In this document: positions 57,023 to 64,000 of the stretch, piece by piece | Layout: each line of letters begins with the position of its first letter | Numbering within the stretch: the stretch's first letter is position 1 | Assembly (NCBI RefSeq): GCF_005885605.1 | Contig: NZ_SZVP01000004.1 | Span: 1 to 64,000 of the forward strand | Reading direction: 5' to 3' | From: Colwellia ponticola | Lineage (GTDB): Bacteria; Pseudomonadota; Gammaproteobacteria; Enterobacterales; Alteromonadaceae | Length of the DNA: 64,000 nucleotides | Translations under genes and position numbers: made by a program | The notes under the pieces: model-generated | Told to the model about the DNA's origin: nothing | Databases searched by the model: none | What the model saw: the letters and a program-made list of their open reading frames with translations, nothing else

Positions 57023-58387
57023 ATGACAATTGAAAAAAATACATTGCCTATAAAGAAGAAAGCCAGCTTAACCAGTCGAATTGTTATCGGTATGGTTGCG
57101 GGTATTTTATTAGGATCATTCTTACAGTGGCTTATGCCCAATGGTACTGACAAAGTTATCAGTCTCTACTCTATCGAGCTCTCTTTAAAAGGCTTTTTAG
57201 TTGAAGGCATACTAGAAGTAATAGGCCAAGTCTTTATGGCCAGTTTACGTATGCTCGTTGTCCCCTTAGTTTTTGTGTCACTTGTATGCGGCGTGTGTTC
57301 GTTAAAAGACACCAGTAAACTTGGTCGTATTGGCGGTAAAGCAGTAGGTTTGTACCTTGCTACTACTGCTATTGCTATTAGTTTTGCTATTTTTGTTGCC
57401 TTAATTGTCTCTCCCGGTGAAGGCGTCAATATGGTTGCAAATAGTAGTTTCTCTGGCAGAGAAGCGCCCTCTTTAGCACAAGTTATCATTCAAATGTTTC
57501 CGACTAATCCGTTCGAGTCATTTGCCGAAGGAAAAATGCTACAGGTCATTGTATTTGCTTTACTCTTTGGTATCGCTATTGCGCTATCCGGAAAAGCCGG
57601 CGAACGTGTGGCTTTATTATTCGAAGACTTAAGTGAAGTGATTATGCGCTTGGTGACTATTTTAATGAATATTGCCCCGTATGGCGTATTTGCTTTATTA
57701 GCTACCTTATTTACCACAGTCTCATTAACCACCTTTGGTAATTTAATTGAGTACTTCTTAGTAGTATTTTTTGTTTTGGTTGTTCACGCGTTAGTAACCT
57801 ACCCAGTTATTTTAAAGCTATTAACCGGTTTAAACCCTGAAATATTTTTAAAGAAAATGCGTGATGCTGCTATTTTCGCTTTTTCAACGGCTAGCTCTAA
57901 TGCCACTATTCCCGTTACGCTCGAAACCGCAACGAAAAAAATGGGCGTAAAAAACTCTATAGCCTCATTTACCGTGCCACTTGGCGCGACGATTAACATG
58001 GACGGTACTGCGATAATGCAAGGTGTTGCCACTGTGTTTATAGCACAAGTATTTAGCCAAGATTTAACACTAGCTGACTACTTAACCGTAGTGCTTACCG
58101 CAACCTTAGCGTCTATAGGGACAGCAGGCGTACCGGGTGTTGGCTTAATCATGTTGGCGATGGTGTTAGAGCAAGTTGGTTTACCTGTTGAAGGTATTGC
58201 GCTTATTATCGGTGTTGATAGATTACTTGATATGACCCGCACTGCCGTTAATGTTACTGGTGATAGCATGGTAAGTATTGTTGTCGCTAAAAGTGAAGAT
58301 CAATTTGATCATGATATGTATCTTGACCCACAAGCAGGTAGTAATATTGAAAATATTGATTTTAAGCACCTAGACAATAATAAATAA
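57023..58387 (+). CDS. Dicarboxylate/amino acid:cation symporter (DAACS family)
   Basis: This 454-residue membrane transporter belongs to the GltP/GltPh fold family. Landmarks are the HP1 serine-rich FSTASSNATIPVTL, the TM7 cation motif NMDGTAIMQG, HP2 with SIGTAGVPGVGLIMLAM, and TM8 GVDRLLDMTRTAVNVTGDSM. It uses Na+ or H+ to import glutamate, aspartate, C4-dicarboxylates or neutral amino acids. The Arg in DRLLDMTRTAVNV favours an acidic substrate. It is monocistronic with a strong terminator. Confidence 0.92.
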   Translation: MTIEKNTLPIKKKASLTSRIVIGMVAGILLGSFLQWLMPNGTDKVISLYSIELSLKGFLVEGILEVIGQVFMASLRMLVVPLVFVSLVCGVCSLKDTSKLGRIGGKAVGLYLATTAIAISFAIFVALIVSPGEGVNMVANSSFSGREAPSLAQVIIQMFPTNPFESFAEGKMLQVIVFALLFGIAIALSGKAGERVALLFEDLSEVIMRLVTILMNIAPYGVFALLATLFTTVSLTTFGNLIEYFLVVFFVLVVHALVTYPVILKLLTGLNPEIFLKKMRDAAIFAFSTASSNATIPVTLETATKKMGVKNSIASFTVPLGATINMDGTAIMQGVATVFIAQVFSQDLTLADYLTVVLTATLASIGTAGVPGVGLIMLAMVLEQVGLPVEGIALIIGVDRLLDMTRTAVNVTGDSMVSIVVAKSEDQFDHDMYLDPQAGSNIENIDFKHLDNNK

Positions 58388-58411
58388 AGTAATCGTTAAT
58401 TATTGCGAACA

Positions 58412-58462
58412 AAAAAGCCTTGTTGAGTTAATACCAAACGGATTAACTCAACAAGGCTTTTT
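58412..58462. terminator. Terminator after the symporter gene (21-bp perfect stem)
   Basis: The arms at 58412-58432 and 58442-58462 are a perfect 21-bp inverted repeat with a nine-base loop. They begin with five A and end with five T. It can also act for sohB on the other strand. Confidence 0.9.
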
Positions 58463-58578
58463 AATAGGCTTAAATTGTCTATGTCACTTGCTATGACTGA
58501 GGTCGATGCTTGCCTAGAAAAATTATCGTCCCCACGCCGAGCATGGGAACGATATTCGGAGAAGATTTTAACGCGGCT

Positions 58579-59628
58579 CTAACCTGGAAAAACATTATTA
58601 CGTTGTAATAACTTCCCTAAAAAACTCTCCGCTGATAATGACGCTGCTTTCGAGAATTTTTCAGCTAAGCCTTTTTTAATTTCATATTTAATAGCAACCA
58701 CTTTATGGCTTTTACTCTTACCTTGTAAATAATCATCACTGGTTTGAATGCTATCAACTAGACCAAGCGCTAACGCCGTTGTACCAAACCAATGCTCACC
58801 CGTTGCCACTTTAGCAATATCTAAACTTGGTCTGCGCTCACTAACAAAGTTTTTAAATAACACGTGAGTTTCTTCTAACTCTTCAATAAACTTTTCTTTG
58901 CCTTTTTCCGTATTTTCACCAAACATAGTCACGGTGCGTTTAAATTCACCGGCGGTAAATTGCTCAAATTCAATATCGTGTTTCTTTAGCAGTTTATTAA
59001 AATTAGGCACCTGAGCAATAACACCAATAGAGCCTAAAATAGCAAAAGGTGCGGCAATAATATTATTGGCGACACAAGCCATCATATAACCACCACTGGC
59101 CGCTACTTTATCTACCGATACCGTTAATGGAATATTATGCTGGCGAATACGGTCAAGCTGCGAAGACGCTAAACCATAGCCATGTACCATACCGCCGCCA
59201 CTTTCTAAGCGGACAAACACTTCATCCTCAGGTTTGGCCACTGATAAAATTGCTGATACTTCTTCGCGTAAAGAACTCACTTCTTTAGCATCAATACTGC
59301 CGTTAAAATCAACGACAAAGACATGTGCTTTATTAGGCTCTTTCTCTTCACCCGACTTTGCTGCTTTTTTGTCGGCTTTAGCTTGCTCTTTGGCTGCTTT
59401 TTTATCGGCTTTTTCTTTTTCTTTAAATTCTTCTTTGCTCAATAACGCATGAATAATATCTTCTTCCGTTTCAATAAACTGCTCTGACAAGTCGGTAATA
59501 TCAAGTTCACCTTTTTTGTGTTGCTGCTTCATGGCTGCACCAGCAATGGCGACAATAATAGCAATAACCGCTAAGACAAAAGTAATGGCTTTTGCTAAAA
59601 ACAAGCCGTATTCATATAAAAATTCCAA
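58579..59628 (-). CDS. sohB: SohB, inner-membrane S49-family peptidase
   Basis: SohB is a membrane-bound signal-peptide-peptidase-like serine protease. Starting with TTG at 59628 the protein is 349 residues and begins MEFLYEYGLFLAK, aligning with E. coli SohB (also 349) residue for residue. TTTGGAG precedes this codon by five bases. An upstream ATG (59751) would add 41 hydrophobic residues not known in the family. Core motifs are LRLESGGGMVHGYGLASSQL, VDKVAASGGYMMA (catalytic Lys/Ser area), FAILGSIGVIAQ and EHWFGTTALALGLVD. A Lys/Ala-rich charged segment lies between the anchor and the catalytic domain. Confidence 0.93.
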   Translation of the reverse strand: MEFLYEYGLFLAKAITFVLAVIAIIVAIAGAAMKQQHKKGELDITDLSEQFIETEEDIIHALLSKEEFKEKEKADKKAAKEQAKADKKAAKSGEEKEPNKAHVFVVDFNGSIDAKEVSSLREEVSAILSVAKPEDEVFVRLESGGGMVHGYGLASSQLDRIRQHNIPLTVSVDKVAASGGYMMACVANNIIAAPFAILGSIGVIAQVPNFNKLLKKHDIEFEQFTAGEFKRTVTMFGENTEKGKEKFIEELEETHVLFKNFVSERRPSLDIAKVATGEHWFGTTALALGLVDSIQTSDDYLQGKSKSHKVVAIKYEIKKGLAEKFSKAASLSAESFLGKLLQRNNVFPG

Positions 59629-59737
59629 AAGAACTCCAAAGGATATAATGATCAATATAAGGGTAAAAAATAATGCTGCTAATTCTACACTATTTGTAGT
59701 GATTAAAAACCATGTTAGCGTATAGAAAATGAGGCAA

Positions 59738-59764
59738 AAAAAAGCCCTCAAAGAGGGCTTTACT
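59738..59764. terminator. Terminator after the lipase gene
   Basis: AAAGCCCTC, loop AAA and GAGGGCTTT sit just beyond the lipase stop, with an A-run on the plus strand giving T residues on the minus strand. Confidence 0.85.
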
Positions 59765-59784
59765 ATAAAAATATTTTTACTAAA

Positions 59785-62304
59785 CTATTGTATCGGTTCG
59801 GCTATATTCTTTGTACCGTCTACCAAAAGATATTTACCACCTGATTTAGCAAAGCTAGCAACTTGTGTTTGCATTTCAACCGTCACTGCCAAGTTAGCTG
59901 CTGCATCATCCGCAATACCATCAACAACAGCAGGGCTTAATAACGAGCTATGATGACCTTTAAGAAAACGTACCGCAGCGCTTACCGCTGTTGTGCCATC
60001 TCCTTGCGGAGTATTAACACCTGCTGATAAACCAAGCCCTGTAATTAATGGCTCTGTACCGACTAACGGTAAACTAGCGACAGAGTTAACAATAACCTGA
60101 TCGGCTTTATTGGTTCCTGATGGTTCATCACCAACAACCTCGATAACATGTACTGGCGTCTCTATGCCTCTTAACGCAGATACATAGTTAATCGGGTCTG
60201 CAGCGTCAATAATCGTTTGAGCAGCAAAGTTAAATTCACTGGCAAATGCGGGATAAATGGCTTCAACATAGCCTTGATATTCAGCATTGCTCATCTCTTC
60301 AACTTTTTTATCTGCTGTTTTTTCAACTACATCAATAAAGCTTTGGCTTGAGGTTAAACCAGCTTTAACCACAGGACCAAAAGAAGGTGAGTTAAGTAGC
60401 ACCCCTGGAATACCACCACCTGGCATAGCATAAGAAGCGCTGTTTACTTTATAAGAGTCAACTGTTGAGTTAGCCAATGCGGTAAATGGAATACCGGTTA
60501 TAGCACCTAAAGAGTGACCTAAAAAGCTCACTTTCGTTGCATCTAACTGACCCTCATCGTTTAAACTTAAACGTAACGCTAATAAATCAGCCTCACTTTG
60601 GCGCACATTATCCCTAGCTGTTAATAGACTTTGTAAATTCATATAACTGGTTACTGTCGCATTTACATAATCAGGATCTGTCCCTTTAAGAGATTCTGTT
60701 GCACTTATTTCATAAACGCCATCAGCATTAAAATCAATACCTCGGCTACCATGATAAGGATGATCGATAGCAATTGTGGCGATACCTTGGCTGGCTAATG
60801 TACCCGCAATAGCCAATACCGTTTCTTTATAAGCAGTGATGCCATGCGAGTAAATCATTACCGGCCAGCCATCTGCAGGAACATGCATCTTTTCTGCTTC
60901 AGTTAAAGCAGAGCCTTTTTTAAGCATGGCAATTGCATTGATACGTGCTACATCGGGCATAGTGATAATTACATCAATTGCGCTAGCACCGTTTTTATAA
61001 GATTTAACTTTTGGCAAAGGGTTATATTGAGTTAGGTGCCGTGTTTGATCTACTGCTACAGAGTCAACTGTGAAAGTTAAACCAACTAATTTTGCCGGGT
61101 TAGCTAATAGCTCTGCTGGGTCTTTACCTTGTGCAATAGCCTGTTCAGCAAATGATTGCTTGGACAACACACCTGACTCCAATGCACCCAGCACGCTTAC
61201 AGGACTATCGCCCTTCGCTTGCCAGCGGCTAAACAAATCTGGACAACCCTCAGTTTTATTTTCAGCTAGTAGGTCACAACTACCTGCCGTACCATCAGCA
61301 TAAGGTGTTTCTAAGTAATATGGGGCAGATAAAGTCGCTTTAGCAACATCAGCATAACTTGCCACAGTGCCTGCACCACCATCATTTTCATCTAAACCTA
61401 GCACAGTGGCAGCGTTCTTCCCTATAGAGGTGATTGTAGATAACACTGGTTTAGTACCTGGAATGTCAGACAACATTAATGACTTAACCGCTTCAGAGAC
61501 GTCTGCAATAGATTGTGTGGTCATCGAAAATGAATAAATAATATTATCTTTATTCAGCCCTGCTGCTACAGCAACATTTTCAAAACTGTTAGTTAAGCCT
61601 TGTAATTGTAATTGGCTTGGAGTTGCTAATGGGTGAGTGCTAATGTCTTGTTTCACTAGATTATACGTTACAGAGCCGGCAACAGCATTACCATCACTGT
61701 CTAAAATGTTATCGGTTAAAGCAATAACATAAGCCGTTTTAGCCTTTAATGGTTTTAATGGTACAATCGCAATATCATTACCTGATACTTTAGCAATAAA
61801 ATCTTTACCAAAGGTTAATTCGCCAACCAATTTACATGCTGGGCCTCTATCTATAGCAGCGCATTCAGCATCACTTTGATTACCTGCCATAAGCACTTCA
61901 TATACATGCACTGCATTAGGGTTAAATACACTCGCTTCATTGATCGCTCTTCCCTCAGGGAGATCAACCTCGATGCTAAACGGGTTTACCGTAGACCAAC
62001 CATCAAGTGCGCCAATAGCTGCTGATGGATTAAGGTAATCAACAGGAAGTTTTTTGCCATCTTCATCAACTAAGTTTTCAGCTGGTAAATTTAATGTGCC
62101 ATCGGTTGTACCTGAAAGTAACAAGTCATTCGGAATAGATAAGCGTGGTTCAGCTGCACCGGGATCAAACACAACTCTGGCTAGAGGCGTTATCGCTGTA
62201 CCATTATCAACCACTTCTTGTTGTACATCTTCGATGGTCTCGGTATCACAAGCACTTAAACCAAGTGCGCTGATAATCGCAAGACTGAGAGCTAGCTTCT
62301 TCAT
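59785..62304 (-). CDS. Extracellular lipase/lipoprotein of the VolA/Pla-1/cef family
   Basis: This 839-residue surface lipoprotein has signal MKKLALSLAIISALGLSAC (lipobox LSAC) and an N-terminal Ig-like region around residues 40-230. An alpha/beta-hydrolase domain follows, with MIYSHGITAYKETVLAIAGTLASQGIATIAIDHPYHGSRG and the nucleophile elbow FLGHSLGAITG (Ser598). The layout matches the VolA/Pla-1/cef family of Vibrio and Aeromonas, lipases that release fatty acids from external lysophospholipids or lipids. The acid and His of the triad are likely in the DEPSG and KGHHSSLLSP segments. It has its own terminator and lies upstream of sohB on the same strand. Confidence 0.9.
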   Translation of the reverse strand: MKKLALSLAIISALGLSACDTETIEDVQQEVVDNGTAITPLARVVFDPGAAEPRLSIPNDLLLSGTTDGTLNLPAENLVDEDGKKLPVDYLNPSAAIGALDGWSTVNPFSIEVDLPEGRAINEASVFNPNAVHVYEVLMAGNQSDAECAAIDRGPACKLVGELTFGKDFIAKVSGNDIAIVPLKPLKAKTAYVIALTDNILDSDGNAVAGSVTYNLVKQDISTHPLATPSQLQLQGLTNSFENVAVAAGLNKDNIIYSFSMTTQSIADVSEAVKSLMLSDIPGTKPVLSTITSIGKNAATVLGLDENDGGAGTVASYADVAKATLSAPYYLETPYADGTAGSCDLLAENKTEGCPDLFSRWQAKGDSPVSVLGALESGVLSKQSFAEQAIAQGKDPAELLANPAKLVGLTFTVDSVAVDQTRHLTQYNPLPKVKSYKNGASAIDVIITMPDVARINAIAMLKKGSALTEAEKMHVPADGWPVMIYSHGITAYKETVLAIAGTLASQGIATIAIDHPYHGSRGIDFNADGVYEISATESLKGTDPDYVNATVTSYMNLQSLLTARDNVRQSEADLLALRLSLNDEGQLDATKVSFLGHSLGAITGIPFTALANSTVDSYKVNSASYAMPGGGIPGVLLNSPSFGPVVKAGLTSSQSFIDVVEKTADKKVEEMSNAEYQGYVEAIYPAFASEFNFAAQTIIDAADPINYVSALRGIETPVHVIEVVGDEPSGTNKADQVIVNSVASLPLVGTEPLITGLGLSAGVNTPQGDGTTAVSAAVRFLKGHHSSLLSPAVVDGIADDAAANLAVTVEMQTQVASFAKSGGKYLLVDGTKNIAEPIQ

Positions 62305-62562
62305 ATTTAATTCCCCAATGCCGTCATTTTTATAATGTGTTTTTTAAATTATTTTTATTTTAACAGTCAAAAAAACATTGAAACTAATGTTTGAATAACT
62401 AATTAGACCAGTTAAAGTTACCGCAAGGTATCGTAAGTTGCCAGTCATTTTTTAACTTTTTGCCGAATATTTTCATGTTATTCAACTTTTCTCTCGTCAA
62501 TGAAAAACTCAACGCGTAGAATAGAGATGCCATTTTCTAACACACAGCGATAAGATGATAAG

Positions 62563-63300
62563 ATGTTTAATTATTCGATAAAAGACGCTTCTTTAAGCAA
62601 TAAAACCATTCTAGTGACAGGTGCTGGTGCGGGTATTGGCCGCACAGCTGCATTAACTTATGCCCAACTAGGTGCTACTGTTATTTTACTCGGTAAAACG
62701 GTTAGTAAACTTGAGGCTGTGTATGATGAGATTGTTGCCTTAGGCTTGGCAGAGCCTGCTATTATCCCGCTTGATTTAAAAGGCGCGACCAAGCAAAACT
62801 ATATTGATATGTCGTCAACTATTGCTAGTCAATTTGGTCATTTAGACGGGGTATTACTTAATGCCTCAATATTAGGTGAGTTAACACCGTTCACTCAAAT
62901 TCATGAACAAATATTTAACGATGTCATGCAAGTCAATGTCACTGCGCAATACTTATTAGCACAGGCATTAATTCCGACTTTATTATTAGCACCTAATGCA
63001 TCTTTGGTGTTCACCTCTTCAGGTGTAGGTAATAAAGGCCGTGCTTATTGGGGCGCTTATAGCATTTCTAAATTTGCCACTGAGGGTATGATGGAAGTTA
63101 TTGCTGATGAATATGAAGGCTCAAGTTTACGTACTAACGCGATAAATCCTGGCGCGACTAACACTAATATGCGCTCGAGTGCTTTCCCAGCAGAAGATAA
63201 AGACGCATTACCTAGCCCTGAAGATATTATGCCGGTATATGTTTACCTCATGTCTGATGACAGTGTCACGGTAAATGGTGAAACGCTAAAAGCGCAGTAA
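62563..63300 (+). CDS. yciK: YciK-family short-chain dehydrogenase/reductase
   Basis: This 245-residue SDR has the cofactor motif ILVTGAGAGIGRTAA, NASILGELTPF (NNAG-equivalent) and catalytic Ser/Tyr/Lys in VFTSSGVGNKGRAYWGAYSISKFATEG. The C-terminus NPGATNTNMRSSAFPAEDKDALPSPEDIMPVYVYLMSDDS is typical of YciK. The E. coli homologue lies near sohB and topA, and the same loose neighbourhood is kept here. The natural substrate is not established. Confidence 0.92.
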   Translation: MFNYSIKDASLSNKTILVTGAGAGIGRTAALTYAQLGATVILLGKTVSKLEAVYDEIVALGLAEPAIIPLDLKGATKQNYIDMSSTIASQFGHLDGVLLNASILGELTPFTQIHEQIFNDVMQVNVTAQYLLAQALIPTLLLAPNASLVFTSSGVGNKGRAYWGAYSISKFATEGMMEVIADEYEGSSLRTNAINPGATNTNMRSSAFPAEDKDALPSPEDIMPVYVYLMSDDSVTVNGETLKAQ

Positions 63301-63360
63301 AGCATATGAATGGGCTATAAATATTAATAGCTCATTCAATCAAAAATAAATTATTCAAAC

Positions 63361-63393
63361 AAAAAGGCAAGCTGTAATAGCTTGCCTTTTTTT
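63361..63393. terminator. Bidirectional terminator between yciK and fadD
   Basis: AAAAAGGCAAGCT, loop GTAAT and AGCTTGCCTTTTT form a perfect 13-bp stem between two convergent genes. Confidence 0.9.
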
Positions 63394-63416
63394 ACGTGTT
63401 TTATTAGCGTAATTTA

Positions 63417-64000
63417 TTAACGTAACTCACGGCGTAATATTTTACCGACATTAGTTTTAGGTAATTCATCACGAAATTCAACCAGTTTAGGCACTTTATA
63501 GTTAGTTAAGTTTTCTCGACAGTGCTTAATAACAGCGGCTTCATCTAAGTCTTTAGTTTTACGTACCACAAACACTTTAACCACTTCACCCGATACTTCA
63601 TGAGGTATACCAATAGCCGCAGCTTCTAATATTCCTTCATGCATGGCTAGCACTTCTTCAATTTCATTGGGGTAAACATTAAAGCCAGAAACAATAATCA
63701 TATCTTTTTTACGATCAACGATGGTGAAAAAGCCTTGGTCATTCATCATGGCAATATCACCGGTGGCAAACCAACCATCTTTTAATACTTCATCGGTTGC
63801 TTCAGGGCAGTTGTAATAACCTAACATCACCTGTGGGCCTTTAACCCACATTTCACCTGACTCACCAATGTCTGCTTCTGTACCATCTTCGCGCATAATT
63901 TTAACATCGGTTGAAGAAGCAGGCAGGCCTATACTGCCATCATAAGCGGCTAGATTATAAGGGCTTAATGTAACTAAAGGCGCACACTCTGTTAAACCGT
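63417..64000 (-). CDS. fadD: Long-chain fatty-acid-CoA ligase FadD, C-terminal part (partial at window edge)
   Basis: The frame runs off the right edge; about 195 C-terminal residues are present. It begins within the acyl-adenylate motif [24 protein letters not shown]. It continues with [67 protein letters not shown]. It ends [26 protein letters not shown], with the catalytic Lys near the end. The match to E. coli FadD is close throughout. FadD activates imported long-chain fatty acids for beta-oxidation. It works in the same direction of metabolism as the lipase and glyoxylate shunt encoded in this window. Confidence 0.93.
   Translation of the reverse strand, partial: GLTECAPLVTLSPYNLAAYDGSIGLPASSTDVKIMREDGTEADIGESGEMWVKGPQVMLGYYNCPEATDEVLKDGWFATGDIAMMNDQGFFTIVDRKKDMIIVSGFNVYPNEIEEVLAMHEGILEAAAIGIPHEVSGEVVKVFVVRKTKDLDEAAVIKHCRENLTNYKVPKLVEFRDELPKTNVGKILRRELR

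Noticed and set aside
61070..61303. Antisense frames within large genes such as the lipase and topA
   Set aside because: They lie wholly inside well-supported genes on the other strand, have no family features and are typical shadows of codon bias.

Overview
The window is AT-rich DNA from a gammaproteobacterium of the order Alteromonadales. Gene content and protein style (long AceA, malate synthase G, DUF481 porin-like protein, Pla-1/cef lipase, ispH next to a minor-pilin cluster) fit Colwellia or a close relative. That placement comes from remembered family resemblance, not a database search. No tRNA, rRNA, CRISPR array or prophage was seen. The window is mainly core chromosome with small mobile scars.

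Layout. The left edge (1-417) is the end of an IS3-family insertion sequence. A complete histidine biosynthesis operon hisGDCBHAFI follows (1052-8741), headed by a leader peptide with four His codons and a strong attenuator terminator (792-980). Two diverged ~100-bp repeats sit in its two long internal gaps. A 352-bp MITE-like element follows at 8754-9105. Next is a sulfur/redox cluster: a DsbA-like protein, a rhodanese and a DUF2892 membrane peptide on the minus strand. A BigR/YgaV-type ArsR regulator with an RND efflux pump and adaptor faces them on the plus strand. Two ATTAG-N6-CTAAT dyads lie between the two groups. A DUF481 outer-membrane protein comes after.

From 16.9 to 23.5 kb are the two glyoxylate-shunt enzymes, AceA and malate synthase G. 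They flank a LysR regulator and an LrgA/LrgB pair. A penicillin-acylase family hydrolase follows, then a MAPEG-family gene cut off by a second copy of the MITE, then pheA. From 28 to 35.3 kb is a type IV pilus minor-pilin/PilY1 cluster, then ispH. From 37 to 41.5 kb is a phosphate-starvation group: pstS, phoR, phoB and a porin, with three Pho-box-like sites.

From 41.8 to 54.2 kb are a sensor kinase, rdgC, an HDOD protein, trhP with a YfhL-type ferredoxin, cysB, an anchored coiled-coil protein, topA and an arginase-family enzyme. The sensor kinase and trhP share an upstream block holding an FNR-like site. The right end holds an Ig-like lipoprotein gene broken by a G7 tract, a dicarboxylate symporter, sohB (probable TTG start), a Pla-1/cef-family lipase, yciK and the 3' end of fadD.

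The most unusual points are the split YgaP-like module facing a persulfide-sensor-type regulator and RND pump, the MITE pair with its gene truncation, the poly-G frameshift, and the his-operon leader and internal repeats.
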